Source: an uncultured Clostridia bacterium (GTDB taxonomy: Bacteria; Bacillota; Clostridia; Christensenellales; Borkfalkiaceae). Taken from it: a stretch of 8,094 nucleotides of DNA. The translations under genes were made by a program, and so were the position numbers. Under the pieces are notes generated by a model. That model saw only the letters and a list, made by a program, of their open reading frames with translations, made no database searches and was not told where the DNA came from. This document shows positions 1-6,077 of the stretch, one piece after another (within the stretch, counting starts at the first letter, position 1; every line of letters starts with the position of its first letter). The DNA lies in contig CALVZR010000185.1 in NCBI GenBank assembly GCA_944372565.1, forward strand, positions 1-8,094, in the 5' to 3' direction.

Positions 1-1
1 G

Positions 2-661
2 GTGTATTTCCTTAAAACCTGGAAAGAAAACTGCAAAAACGTGTGGTGCTTCAATATGGACGAATGGGCGGACGGCGAAGGCAACACCATCACGGGGGAG
101 GCGTCTTTCCAAAGCGCTATGGAAAAGGCGTTCTACGAGCCGCTCGGCGAGCTGAGCGTGCCCGTAAGCCAGCGCAATTTCGCCACGAAGGACAATCTGC
201 CTTCCTATCCCGAAAAGATCGCAAAACTGCGGGCGGAGGGGGCGAAACTCGTGCTCGTTTACGGCATCGGGCGCATGTGCCACATCGCCTTCTGGGAGCC
301 GCATTTCGGTTCGGAATTCAAAGACGACGCCGAATGGAAAAAACAGCCCTACCGCATCGGCGCGAAACTGCACCCGCTCACCATCGAGCAGAACGCCATC
401 ACCTCGTTCAAGAGCAGAACGAGCCTCGTGCCCTGCCGCGCGAACACCGTGGGCCCCGCCCTTCTCTTTTCGGCGGATTACGCCATCGGCGGCGCGGACG
501 GCGCGCTTTCGCGCGGGATGCAGTGGCAGGGAATGAGCCTTTGGATGACGCTGCGCTACGGCCCGACGCGTTTCGTGCCGTCGAGCTATATCCCCACGCT
601 CCCCGGAAAACTGTTCTTTTTAAAGGAACTCGCGGGGCCGCTCTGCCCGGAGGCAAATTAA
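2..661 (+). CDS. NagB-like glucosamine-6-phosphate isomerase/deaminase family protein (5' partial)
   Basis: The visible 219 residues belong to the NagB/6-phosphogluconolactonase-type sugar-phosphate isomerase fold. The sequence shows FNMDEW (visible residues 17-22), matching the NagB FNMDEY motif whose Asp is the C1/C2 proton shuttle. It also shows GIGRMCHIAFWEP (88-100), aligning with GxGxDGHIAFNEP. In the second motif the His (94) and Glu (99) are kept, but the Asp of DGH is Met92 and the Asn is Trp98, so true glucosamine-6-phosphate deamination is uncertain. NagB proteins have roughly 55-60 residues before FNMDEY, including the phosphate-binding loop. Those residues lie off the window, so the GTG at base 2 is not taken as the start. 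No signal peptide or membrane segment is visible. The stop lies one base before the PfkB kinase ATG, so the two are co-transcribed. Likely role (inference): a cytosolic aldose/ketose or amino-sugar phosphate conversion feeding the kinase and aldolase. Family assignment is firm; substrate is unknown. Confidence 0.85.
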   Translation: MYFLKTWKENCKNVWCFNMDEWADGEGNTITGEASFQSAMEKAFYEPLGELSVPVSQRNFATKDNLPSYPEKIAKLRAEGAKLVLVYGIGRMCHIAFWEPHFGSEFKDDAEWKKQPYRIGAKLHPLTIEQNAITSFKSRTSLVPCRANTVGPALLFSADYAIGGADGALSRGMQWQGMSLWMTLRYGPTRFVPSSYIPTLPGKLFFLKELAGPLCPEAN

Positions 662-662
662 A

Positions 663-1619
663 ATGGCGGGTATCGCCGTCGCGGGTACGGCGCTCGTCGA
701 TAAGATCAACGAAATTTCCGCCTATCCCCGCGCGGGCGAGCTGACCAAGATTCTCTCCGTGCAGCGGGCGGCGGGCGGGTGCGTGCCCAACGTCGGCGTC
801 GATCTGAAACGCATTTCGCCCGAAACCGAGGTGTTCGCCTTCGGGCGGGTGGGGGAGGACGGCGACGGGCGTTTCATAAAGGACCTGCTCGAAGAAAACG
901 GGCTGAAAGCGCGCCTCGCCGTTTCCCGAAAAGAAAAGACGGGGTTCACCGACGTGATGAGCGTGGCGGGCGGGGAGCGCACCTTCTTCACCTATACGGG
1001 GGCGAACGCGGAATTCTGCGCGGACGACGTGGATTTTTCCGCGGGCTTTTCCATGCTGCACCTCGCGTATTTTCTGCTGCTCGAAAAGATCGACGGCGGC
1101 GAGGGGCTCAAACTTCTCAAACGCGCGAAAGAGGCGGGTGTGCGCACGTCCATAGACCTCGTGAGCGAAAATTCCGCCCGCTACAGCCTCGTGCTGCCCT
1201 GTCTGCCGTATGTGGACAATCTCATCGTGAACGAAACGGAGGCCGCCCGCCTCGCGGGGCTGGAAGCCGCGGAAGAGAATATGGAAGCGGCGGCGGAAAA
1301 ACTGCTCGCCCTCGGCGTGAAAGAACGGGTGATCGTGCACTGCCCGCGGCGGAGCGTCTGCCTTTCCGGAAGCGGGCTGAAAGAATTATTTTCCTACGCC
1401 CTGCCCGAAGGATACATCGCGGGCGCGACGGGCGCGGGGGACGCGTTCTGCGCGGGCGCGCTTTCGGGGATTGCGGACGGGCTGAGCGACGGGGAGATTT
1501 TAGAGCGCGGCACGTGCGCGGCGGTTGCCGCGCTCGGGCGCGCGGACGCGGTGAGCGGCGTGAAGAGTGCCGCCGAAAACGCCGCCATCTGCAAAAATTT
1601 TTCAAGGAGAACAGAATAG
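663..1619 (+). CDS. PfkB (ribokinase) family carbohydrate kinase
   Basis: This 318-residue cytosolic kinase has the normal PfkB length. In order it shows an N-terminal strand (GIAVAGTALVD), a sugar-binding GGCVPN segment (38-43), the first PfkB signature GRVGEDGDG (61-69), NETEAARLAG (190-199, the usual NxxE region), and the second signature GATGAGDAF (254-262), where Asp260 should be the catalytic base and GAG the anion hole. The family transfers the ATP gamma-phosphate to a sugar or sugar phosphate. Next to a bisphosphate aldolase, a ketose-phosphate kinase (fructose-1-P, tagatose-6-P or deoxyketo-acid-P type) is the best guess, but sequence alone cannot separate these. The ATG at 663 follows GGAGG (649-653) with 9 bases of spacing and lies one base after the upstream stop. 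The stop abuts the aldolase ATG directly, implying translational coupling in one operon. No missing residues are evident. Family is certain; substrate is open. Confidence 0.93.
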   Translation: MAGIAVAGTALVDKINEISAYPRAGELTKILSVQRAAGGCVPNVGVDLKRISPETEVFAFGRVGEDGDGRFIKDLLEENGLKARLAVSRKEKTGFTDVMSVAGGERTFFTYTGANAEFCADDVDFSAGFSMLHLAYFLLLEKIDGGEGLKLLKRAKEAGVRTSIDLVSENSARYSLVLPCLPYVDNLIVNETEAARLAGLEAAEENMEAAAEKLLALGVKERVIVHCPRRSVCLSGSGLKELFSYALPEGYIAGATGAGDAFCAGALSGIADGLSDGEILERGTCAAVAALGRADAVSGVKSAAENAAICKNFSRRTE

Positions 1620-2297
1620 ATGCTCGTCAATCTGAACGAACTGCTCAAAAGAGCGCAGAAAGAAAAATACGCCGTGGGGCTGTTCAACACCACGGATACG
1701 GATATGCTGCAGGCGGTGCTGGAAGCGGCGGAAGAACTCTCTTCCCCCGTCATCTTCGGCACGGCCGAAGTGCTGCTGCCCTACGGGGAGCTTTCGCTCA
1801 TCGCCCCGTCGCTCGTGGAGGCGGCGCGGCGGGCGAAGGTGCCCGTCGCCGTGCATTACGATCACGGGCTGACCTACGTGCGGTGCGTGGAGGCATTGCG
1901 GCGTGGCTTTTCCTCGGTGATGTTCGACGGCTCTGTCAAACCGTATGAGGAAAACATCGCCCGGACGCGGGAGATCGTGAAACTCGCCCACGCGATGGGC
2001 GCGACGGTGGAAGGCGAAATCGGGCACGTGGGGGACGCCTCGGCGGACGAAAGCGAACAGTACACCACGGCGGAAGAGGCGCAAAGCTACGCCGCGGCGA
2101 CGGGGGTGGACGCGCTCGCCGTCGCCATCGGTTCGGCGCACGGCGTGTATAAAAAGAAACCCAAACTCAACATCGCCCGCCTGGAAGAGATCCGCAAAAA
2201 TACAGACGTTCCCCTCGTTCTGCACGGCGGCATCGGGCTCGGGAGCGAGGAGTGTGGGGCGGGAGTGTGGATCGCGGTGTCCGCGGTATCCGTATAA
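1620..2297 (+). CDS. Class II fructose/tagatose-bisphosphate-type aldolase, C-terminally disrupted
   Basis: This zinc-dependent class II aldolase (FbaA/GatY/KbaY type) would split a ketose bisphosphate into DHAP and an aldehyde. Visible family marks are GLFNTTDTDMLQAVLEAAEE (20-39), the catalytic/zinc motif HYDHG (79-83; Asp81 proton donor, His82 zinc ligand), SVMFDGS (99-105), VEGEIGHVG (130-138), SAHG (His174, zinc), and LHGG (His202, zinc). The reading frame stops at 2295-2297 after 225 residues, about 50 short of the family. The last ~14 residues (CGAGVWIAVSAVSV) do not resemble the family. The expected C-terminus resumes in the same frame right after the TAA and runs to 2447. The cause appears to be two compensating indels plus substitutions between about 2250 and 2300. 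As written, the product lacks the KxNxxTD-type substrate loop and the last helices and should be inactive. Start: ATG 1620 abuts the kinase stop, with AAGGAGA at 1604-1610 (9-base spacing). Family is sure; functionality is doubtful. Confidence 0.85.
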   Translation: MLVNLNELLKRAQKEKYAVGLFNTTDTDMLQAVLEAAEELSSPVIFGTAEVLLPYGELSLIAPSLVEAARRAKVPVAVHYDHGLTYVRCVEALRRGFSSVMFDGSVKPYEENIARTREIVKLAHAMGATVEGEIGHVGDASADESEQYTTAEEAQSYAAATGVDALAVAIGSAHGVYKKKPKLNIARLEEIRKNTDVPLVLHGGIGLGSEECGAGVWIAVSAVSV

Positions 2298-2447
2298 ACC
2301 AATCTCTGCCTCGCGGGGGAGCGCGCGATGAAGGAAGGGCTGGAAAAAAATCTCGGCTATCTCAAAACGCGCAATCTGAAAGTGAACGCCATAAAAGAGG
2401 CGGTAAAGACCAAGATCCGCCTGTTCGGTTCTGCGGGCAAAGCGTGA
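2298..2447 (+). pseudogene. Detached C-terminal segment of the class II aldolase
   Basis: Read in the same frame as the aldolase, the bases after its TAA encode TNLCLAGERAMKEG and then, at the end, IRLFGSAGKA followed by TGA at 2445-2447. IxLFGSxGKA is the standard class II aldolase C-terminus, and TNLCLAGERAM fits the family segment following K(I/V)NxxT. Together with 1620-2297 the gene would be 275-276 codons, the normal length for this family. Bases 2252-2299 in the -1 frame encode DRGVRGIRIN, which resembles the missing LGVxKINVN stretch, so the frame leaves and returns within about 50 bases. There is an internal ATG at 2328 but no ribosome binding site before it, so independent translation is unlikely. 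The remnant ends 15 bases before the GH116 start. Confidence 0.75.
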
Positions 2448-2462
2448 AACGGAGGGGGAAAG

Positions 2463-4994
2463 ATGAAATTCAAAAACAAAACGGCGCGGGAAGTGCTCTT
2501 TCCGCTCGGCGGCATCGGCAGCGGCTGCGTGAGCATCGCGGGAAACGGCGTTTTAAGGGATTTTGAAATTTTCAACCGCCCGAACAAAGGCTCGTATAAC
2601 GATATGACGCATTTCGCCGTCCGCGCGGACAACGGGCGGGGCGCAAAGTGCAAGGCGGTGTGCGGGGATGCGCTCAAAGACTTTATGGGCCGCTACGCGA
2701 AGAAGGCTTTCGACGGCTACGGGTTCGGCGTTTCCCGTTTCGAGATGAACGGTTTTCCGCATTTTGAAAAGTGTGCGGCGGAGGCGAAATTTCCCTTCTG
2801 CACGTTCACCTTTTCGGACGGGGATTTTCCCTGCAAGGTGAAACTGACGGCGTGGAGCCCCTTCATCCCGCTCGACGACAAAAATTCCTCCCTGCCCGCG
2901 GCGTTCTTCGAGCTCGAACTTTATAACGATTCGGAGGAGGAGCTGGAAGTTTCGGCGGCGTTCACGCTGGGCGGCGCTTACGAAAAGGGCAGGAACGAGA
3001 TCGTGCGCCGCGGCGGGAACACCTACGCGAAGATCTCGGCGGAGGGCGCAGAAACCGATCCCGGATACGGCGATATGTGCATCGCCTGCGAAGGGGAGGC
3101 GGAAGGCGCGGCGTGCTGGTACCGCGGCTCGTGGAACGACGGCGCCGTGGTGTATTGGGGCGAGTTCGAAAAAGGCGGGCTCAAAAACCGCACCTATCCC
3201 GAACCCGGCAAAGATAACGCCACGCTCTGCCGCAGGAGCGCGCTCGCCGCGGGCGGGCGGTTCGTCACGAAATGGGTGCTTTGCTGGAACACGCCCTACG
3301 CATATAATTATTGGGGCGGATTTCAGGAAGGCAGCGAGATGCTCCGCCCGTGGAAAAATTACTACGCCACCCTCTTTGCCGATTCGGCGGCGACCGCGGA
3401 CTACGCGCTCAAAAAATACGAGGACTTGAAACAAAGATCGGCGGCGTTTATAGACGCCCTCTTTTCGGCAACGCTGCCCGCGTACGTCATCGACGCGGTG
3501 AGCAGCAACCTCGCAGACCTCAAAAGCCCCTCGGTCTTCCGCCTGGAAGACGGCTCGTTTTACGGGTTCGAGGGGAGCCACGAAACGGAAGGTTCGTGCG
3601 AGGGCACCTGCCAGCACGTATGGAACTACGCCTATGCCATGTGCTTTTTGTTTCCCTCTCTGGAAAAGAGCATACGCGAACTGGAATTTACCTATCAGAC
3701 GCGGGAGGACGGCTTTATGGCGTTCCGCCTGCAGCTCCCGCTCGGGCACAACGATTTCGGCTGGATTCCCTGCGCGGACGGGCAGATGGGCGCGGTGATC
3801 AAAACCTACCGCGAATGGAAGATTTCGGGCGACGACGCCTGGCTCAAACGCCGTTTCCCGGACGTGAAAAAGGTGCTCGAATACGCGTGGAGCGAACAAA
3901 ACTCCTGCAAATGGGACGAGGGCAAAACGGGCGTTCTGCACGGCAGGATGCACCACACCCTCGATATGGAATTATTCGGCGCGAACGGCTGGCTGCAGAG
4001 TTTTTACCTCGCCGCGCTCCGCGCCGCGGAGGAGATGGCAGCCTATCTCGGCGAAGAGGACAAGGCGGCGGAATACCGCGCGCTCTTTGAAAAGGGAAAG
4101 AAATGGTCGGAAGAAAACCTCTTCAACGGCGGGTATTTCGTGCAGAAAACCGATCTGAAAGATAAATCCGTTCTCGAAAAATTCGGCGTTGAAAAAACGT
4201 ACTGGAACGAAGAGGCGGGGGAGATGAAGTACCAGATCGGCGAAGGCTGCGCCCTCGATCAGCTTTTAGGGCAGTGGCACGCGGATATTCTGGGGCTGGG
4301 CGCGCTGTATAACGAAGATATGGTGAAAAAAGCCGCGCTCTCCGTTTACAGGCACAATTTCAAAACGTCGCAGAGAGATCTCGCCAACGTGTGGCGGGTG
4401 TTCGCCGCAAACGACGAGGCGGGCGCGGTCATCTGCGATTATCCGAAAGGCGCGTACCGCCCCGTCATCCCCGTTCCCTATACCGACGAGATGATGACAG
4501 GAATGGAATACGCTTTCGCGGGGCTGCTCATCGGCGAAGGATTCCTCGAAGAGGGGCTGCGCGTGGTGAAAGCGGTGCGCGATCGCTATACGGGGGAGAA
4601 GAGAAACCCGTTCAGCGAAATCGAATGCGGCAGCAGTTATGCCCGTTCGATGGCGTCTTTCGCCCTCCTGCCCCTGCTCAGCGGCTTTACCTTCGATATG
4701 CCGCGCGGCGTGATCGGGTTCGACCCCAAATTCAAAAAGAAAAAGTTCCGCGCGCCGTGGAGCCTCGCTTCGGGCTGGGGCGTGTTCGAACGGCGCGCCG
4801 ACCGCACGAAGATCTCCCTTTGCGCGGGAGAGTTGAAAATCAAGGAAGTGCGCCTGCCCTATCTTTCCCGCGCGGAGAGCGTGAAGATCGACGGGAAAAA
4901 GGCGGAATTCACTTTTGAAAACGGCGCGGTGCGCTTTGCGGAGCGCGCCGTGCGCGGGGAAATCGAAATCAGACACGCCCCCGCGAAACCGTAA
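2463..4994 (+). CDS. GH116 family beta-glycosidase (GBA2-like, cytosolic)
   Basis: This 843-residue retaining glycoside hydrolase matches the bacterial/archaeal GH116 pattern along its length. It begins with the N-terminal beta-sandwich (PLGGIGSGCVSIAGNGVLRD, 14-33; FEIFNRP, 34-40), then the (alpha/alpha)6 catalytic domain. By eye alignment to the characterised Thermoanaerobacterium enzyme and human GBA2, the nucleophile is Glu370 in YGFEG and the acid/base is Asp501 in HHTLD. Glu719 and Arg728 in EIECGSSYAR match the glucose-contacting pair. Other marks are HVWNYAYAMCFLFP (385-398), DGQMGAVIKTYREWKISGDD (439-458) and DQLLGQWHADILGLG (599-613). There is no signal peptide or membrane helix, so it acts in the cytosol on an imported glycoside. 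Characterised GH116 members include beta-glucosidases, beta-xylosidases and N-acetyl-beta-glucosaminidases; which applies is not visible. Start ATG 2463 has GGAGG at 2451-2455 with 7-base spacing. It is the last gene of the operon, before a terminator. Family is firm. Confidence 0.93.
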   Translation: MKFKNKTAREVLFPLGGIGSGCVSIAGNGVLRDFEIFNRPNKGSYNDMTHFAVRADNGRGAKCKAVCGDALKDFMGRYAKKAFDGYGFGVSRFEMNGFPHFEKCAAEAKFPFCTFTFSDGDFPCKVKLTAWSPFIPLDDKNSSLPAAFFELELYNDSEEELEVSAAFTLGGAYEKGRNEIVRRGGNTYAKISAEGAETDPGYGDMCIACEGEAEGAACWYRGSWNDGAVVYWGEFEKGGLKNRTYPEPGKDNATLCRRSALAAGGRFVTKWVLCWNTPYAYNYWGGFQEGSEMLRPWKNYYATLFADSAATADYALKKYEDLKQRSAAFIDALFSATLPAYVIDAVSSNLADLKSPSVFRLEDGSFYGFEGSHETEGSCEGTCQHVWNYAYAMCFLFPSLEKSIRELEFTYQTREDGFMAFRLQLPLGHNDFGWIPCADGQMGAVIKTYREWKISGDDAWLKRRFPDVKKVLEYAWSEQNSCKWDEGKTGVLHGRMHHTLDMELFGANGWLQSFYLAALRAAEEMAAYLGEEDKAAEYRALFEKGKKWSEENLFNGGYFVQKTDLKDKSVLEKFGVEKTYWNEEAGEMKYQIGEGCALDQLLGQWHADILGLGALYNEDMVKKAALSVYRHNFKTSQRDLANVWRVFAANDEAGAVICDYPKGAYRPVIPVPYTDEMMTGMEYAFAGLLIGEGFLEEGLRVVKAVRDRYTGEKRNPFSEIECGSSYARSMASFALLPLLSGFTFDMPRGVIGFDPKFKKKKFRAPWSLASGWGVFERRADRTKISLCAGELKIKEVRLPYLSRAESVKIDGKKAEFTFENGAVRFAERAVRGEIEIRHAPAKP

Positions 4995-5017
4995 AAAGCA
5001 AAACCACCTCAGGGCGC

Positions 5018-5047
5018 AAAAAGGCTTCGGGTTCCCGAAGCCTTTTT
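5018..5047. terminator. Bidirectional intrinsic terminator
   Basis: A perfect 14-base inverted repeat, AAAAAGGCTTCGGG (5018-5031) and CCCGAAGCCTTTTT (5034-5047), is separated by TT; in RNA the top pair would open to give a small tetraloop. The GC-rich core is flanked by an A-tract on the left and a T-tract on the right, so it can terminate both the GH116 operon (stop 24 bases upstream) and the converging AraC-family gene (stop 30 bases away). Confidence 0.92.
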
Positions 5048-5053
5048 ACGTAT

Positions 5054-5076
5054 GCCCGTTTTCGGACGAAACGGGC
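5054..5076 (-). repeat. Inverted repeat (hairpin) just after the AraC-family stop codon
   Basis: GCCCGTTT (5054-5061) and AAACGGGC (5069-5076) form an 8-base perfect stem with a 7-base loop. On the - strand it lies one base after the regulator's stop and before the terminator at 5018-5047. It has no T-tract of its own on either strand, so it is not a terminator by itself. It may stabilise the 3' end of the regulator mRNA (inference). Confidence 0.5.
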
Positions 5077-5077
5077 G

Positions 5078-5959
5078 TTAATTTTCCAGAAAAAGCGTAT
5101 TGCGGAACGCCGTGGGCGTGATGCCCGTAACGCGCTTGAACACGCGGGAGAAATACTGCGGGTTATCGAAAGAGAGCCTGTCGGAAATCTCGGTGAAATT
5201 GTATTTGTTTTCGCGGATGAGCCGCTTGGCGTATTCGATTTTCTTTTTGATGAAATAATCGGCCATCGTGCAGCCGCATTGCTGTTTGAACAGCCTGCTT
5301 AAATAAGCCTTGCTGTATCCGAATTTTTCGCAGATATCCCCGATGCGGAGCGTTTGCCCCGCATTTTCCGAAAGGAAATCCTTCACCGAACGGGCGAGGT
5401 GGCTTTCGAGGTTTTCCTTGGAGGGAAACACCGAGGGCGTGCGGCTGTTCGTCATTTTCCGTATCAGCAGAATGAGCAGCTGTTCGAGATAGGTTTTGAT
5501 GAGCTGTTCGCTCCCCATGGGCGGCGAGGGCTTTTTTTCGAGTTTTTTCATTCCGGTGTCGTTTTTGGGGATGACGTACGCGCTTTCCGCTTCCGCGACG
5601 ATCGATTCTAAAAAGGGCTTCAGCGTTTTATTGAGCACGGCGGAAAACCTTTCGAAAAAGCGCATCGCGTAAGAGCGGCACACGAAGGATAAAACGAACA
5701 CGTTCGGCGAGGAACGGTGGGATTTTATCGAATGGAACTCGTTGGGCTTATGAAAGACGATCTCTCCCTGCCGCAGAATCACGCTCTCCTCGTCCCGCCG
5801 GATCTCCACCGAACCGCAGTCCACATATACCATTTCCCAGAAATCGTGCTTTTCCCCCGAAAAGACGAAGTTATCCGCAAATTCGTAATAATGCACGGTT
5901 ACGATTTCCGTAACGTTGATCACGTTGTCGAACTTCGTCCGCACATAGCCTTTTTGCAT
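5078..5959 (-). CDS. AraC-family transcriptional regulator (cupin sensor + double HTH)
   Basis: This 293-residue DNA-binding regulator has the usual AraC/XylS layout. Residues about 20-80 form a cupin-like ligand-binding domain, with HDFWEMVYV (38-46), a run of short beta strands, and GEIVFHKPNEFHS (65-77). A variable linker helix follows (150-170, hydrophobic LEQLLILLI). Residues about 195-290 form the two helix-turn-helix units: IGDICEKFGYSKAYLSRLFK (206-225) and FTEISDRLSFDNPQYFSRVF (255-274). They end with the family signature GITPTAFR. The ATG (bases 5957-5959 on the complement) is preceded by AAGGAG (5968-5973) with 8-base spacing. The gene diverges from the epimerase/oxidoreductase pair across an AT-rich 115-base region and converges on the GH116 operon. 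By this arrangement it most likely senses a sugar and activates the divergent pair, possibly also the left operon. Ligand and targets are not visible. Confidence 0.94.
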   Translation of the reverse strand: MQKGYVRTKFDNVINVTEIVTVHYYEFADNFVFSGEKHDFWEMVYVDCGSVEIRRDEESVILRQGEIVFHKPNEFHSIKSHRSSPNVFVLSFVCRSYAMRFFERFSAVLNKTLKPFLESIVAEAESAYVIPKNDTGMKKLEKKPSPPMGSEQLIKTYLEQLLILLIRKMTNSRTPSVFPSKENLESHLARSVKDFLSENAGQTLRIGDICEKFGYSKAYLSRLFKQQCGCTMADYFIKKKIEYAKRLIRENKYNFTEISDRLSFDNPQYFSRVFKRVTGITPTAFRNTLFLEN

Positions 5960-5987
5960 ATCCCGTTCTCCTTACCGAATACGATTT

Positions 5988-6018
5988 TGAACATTTAGCG
6001 CAAAAAAATGACTGTTCA
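5988..6018. repeat. TGAACA-N19-TGTTCA dyad, candidate operator
   Basis: TGAACA at 5988-5993 and its exact reverse complement TGTTCA at 6013-6018 are spaced 25 bases start to start, close to two and a half helical turns. They sit in the control region next to the AraC-family gene. A 6-base dyad can arise by chance, and AraC-type proteins more often use direct repeats, so the operator role is tentative. Confidence 0.3.
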
Positions 6019-6032
6019 TTTTGGTAAAAATA

Positions 6033-6045
6033 TTTTATCATAAAA
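6033..6045. repeat. 13-base palindrome TTTTATCATAAAA over the possible -10 box
   Basis: Perfect 6-base arms (TTTTAT/ATAAAA) flank a central C. The palindrome covers the candidate -10 TATCAT of the epimerase operon and lies 30 bases before its start codon, a position suited to repression. AT-rich palindromes are easily formed by chance in such DNA, so binding is speculative. Confidence 0.35.
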
Positions 6046-6058
6046 CCGATAAAAATGC

Positions 6059-6077
6059 AAGGAGGAACGATGCATTG
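6059..6077 (+). promoter_or_regulatory. Ribosome binding site and TTG start overlapped by a two-codon ORF
   Basis: AAGGAGG (6059-6065) is an almost full anti-Shine-Dalgarno match. The nearest ATG (6070-6072) begins ATG CAT TGA, whose TGA (6076-6078) overlaps the TTG start (6075-6077) of the epimerase. The ATG is only 4 bases from the Shine-Dalgarno, too close for efficient use, whereas the TTG is at an ideal 9 bases. This decides the start in favour of TTG. Confidence 0.75.

Larger units (their letters stand above)
5960..6074. promoter_or_regulatory. Divergent promoter/operator region between the AraC-family gene and the epimerase operon
   Basis: This 115-base region is clearly more AT-rich than its surroundings and must carry promoters for both divergent transcripts. 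For the + strand, TATCAT (6036-6041) is a possible -10 box, with the weak TGTTCA (6013-6018) 17 bases upstream as a -35 candidate. For the - strand no convincing pair is visible. TAAAAAT occurs twice (6025-6031 and 6050-6056), 25 bases apart, as possible direct half sites. Both ribosome binding sites lie at its edges (5968-5973 on -, 6059-6065 on +). The placement is well supported; the individual boxes are weak. Confidence 0.5.

Noticed and set aside
408..1340. Long - strand open frame antisense to the NagB-like and kinase genes
   Set aside because: No motif, no plausible start signal, composition of a GC-rich shadow.
779..1948. Long + strand open frame in another frame across the kinase and aldolase genes
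   Set aside because: Extremely Arg/Gly-rich translation without any family pattern, spanning two real genes with clear motifs and ribosome binding sites; a frame shadow.
2250..2300. Programmed ribosomal frameshifting in the aldolase
   Set aside because: Two opposite shifts within 50 bases would be needed, no slippery heptamer or downstream pseudoknot is evident, and aldolases are not known to use recoding. Damage or sequence error is simpler.
2252..2566. Open frame bridging the aldolase end and the GH116 start
   Set aside because: Its first ~16 residues echo the missing aldolase segment, but the rest is Arg/Lys-rich shadow sequence running out of frame through the GH116 start. It is explained by the aldolase frameshift, not a separate gene.
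2553..3956. Long open frame on the - strand antisense to the GH116 gene (467 codons)
   Set aside because: It lies wholly within the GH116 gene, is rich in Arg, Ala, His and Pro, has no recognisable motif, and reflects GC-rich third positions of the real gene.
6021..6074. N-terminal extension of the epimerase from the in-frame TTG at 6021
   Set aside because: No ribosome binding site precedes it, the extra 18 residues do not fit the family, and they run through the promoter region and the AAGGAGG that serves the 6075 start.
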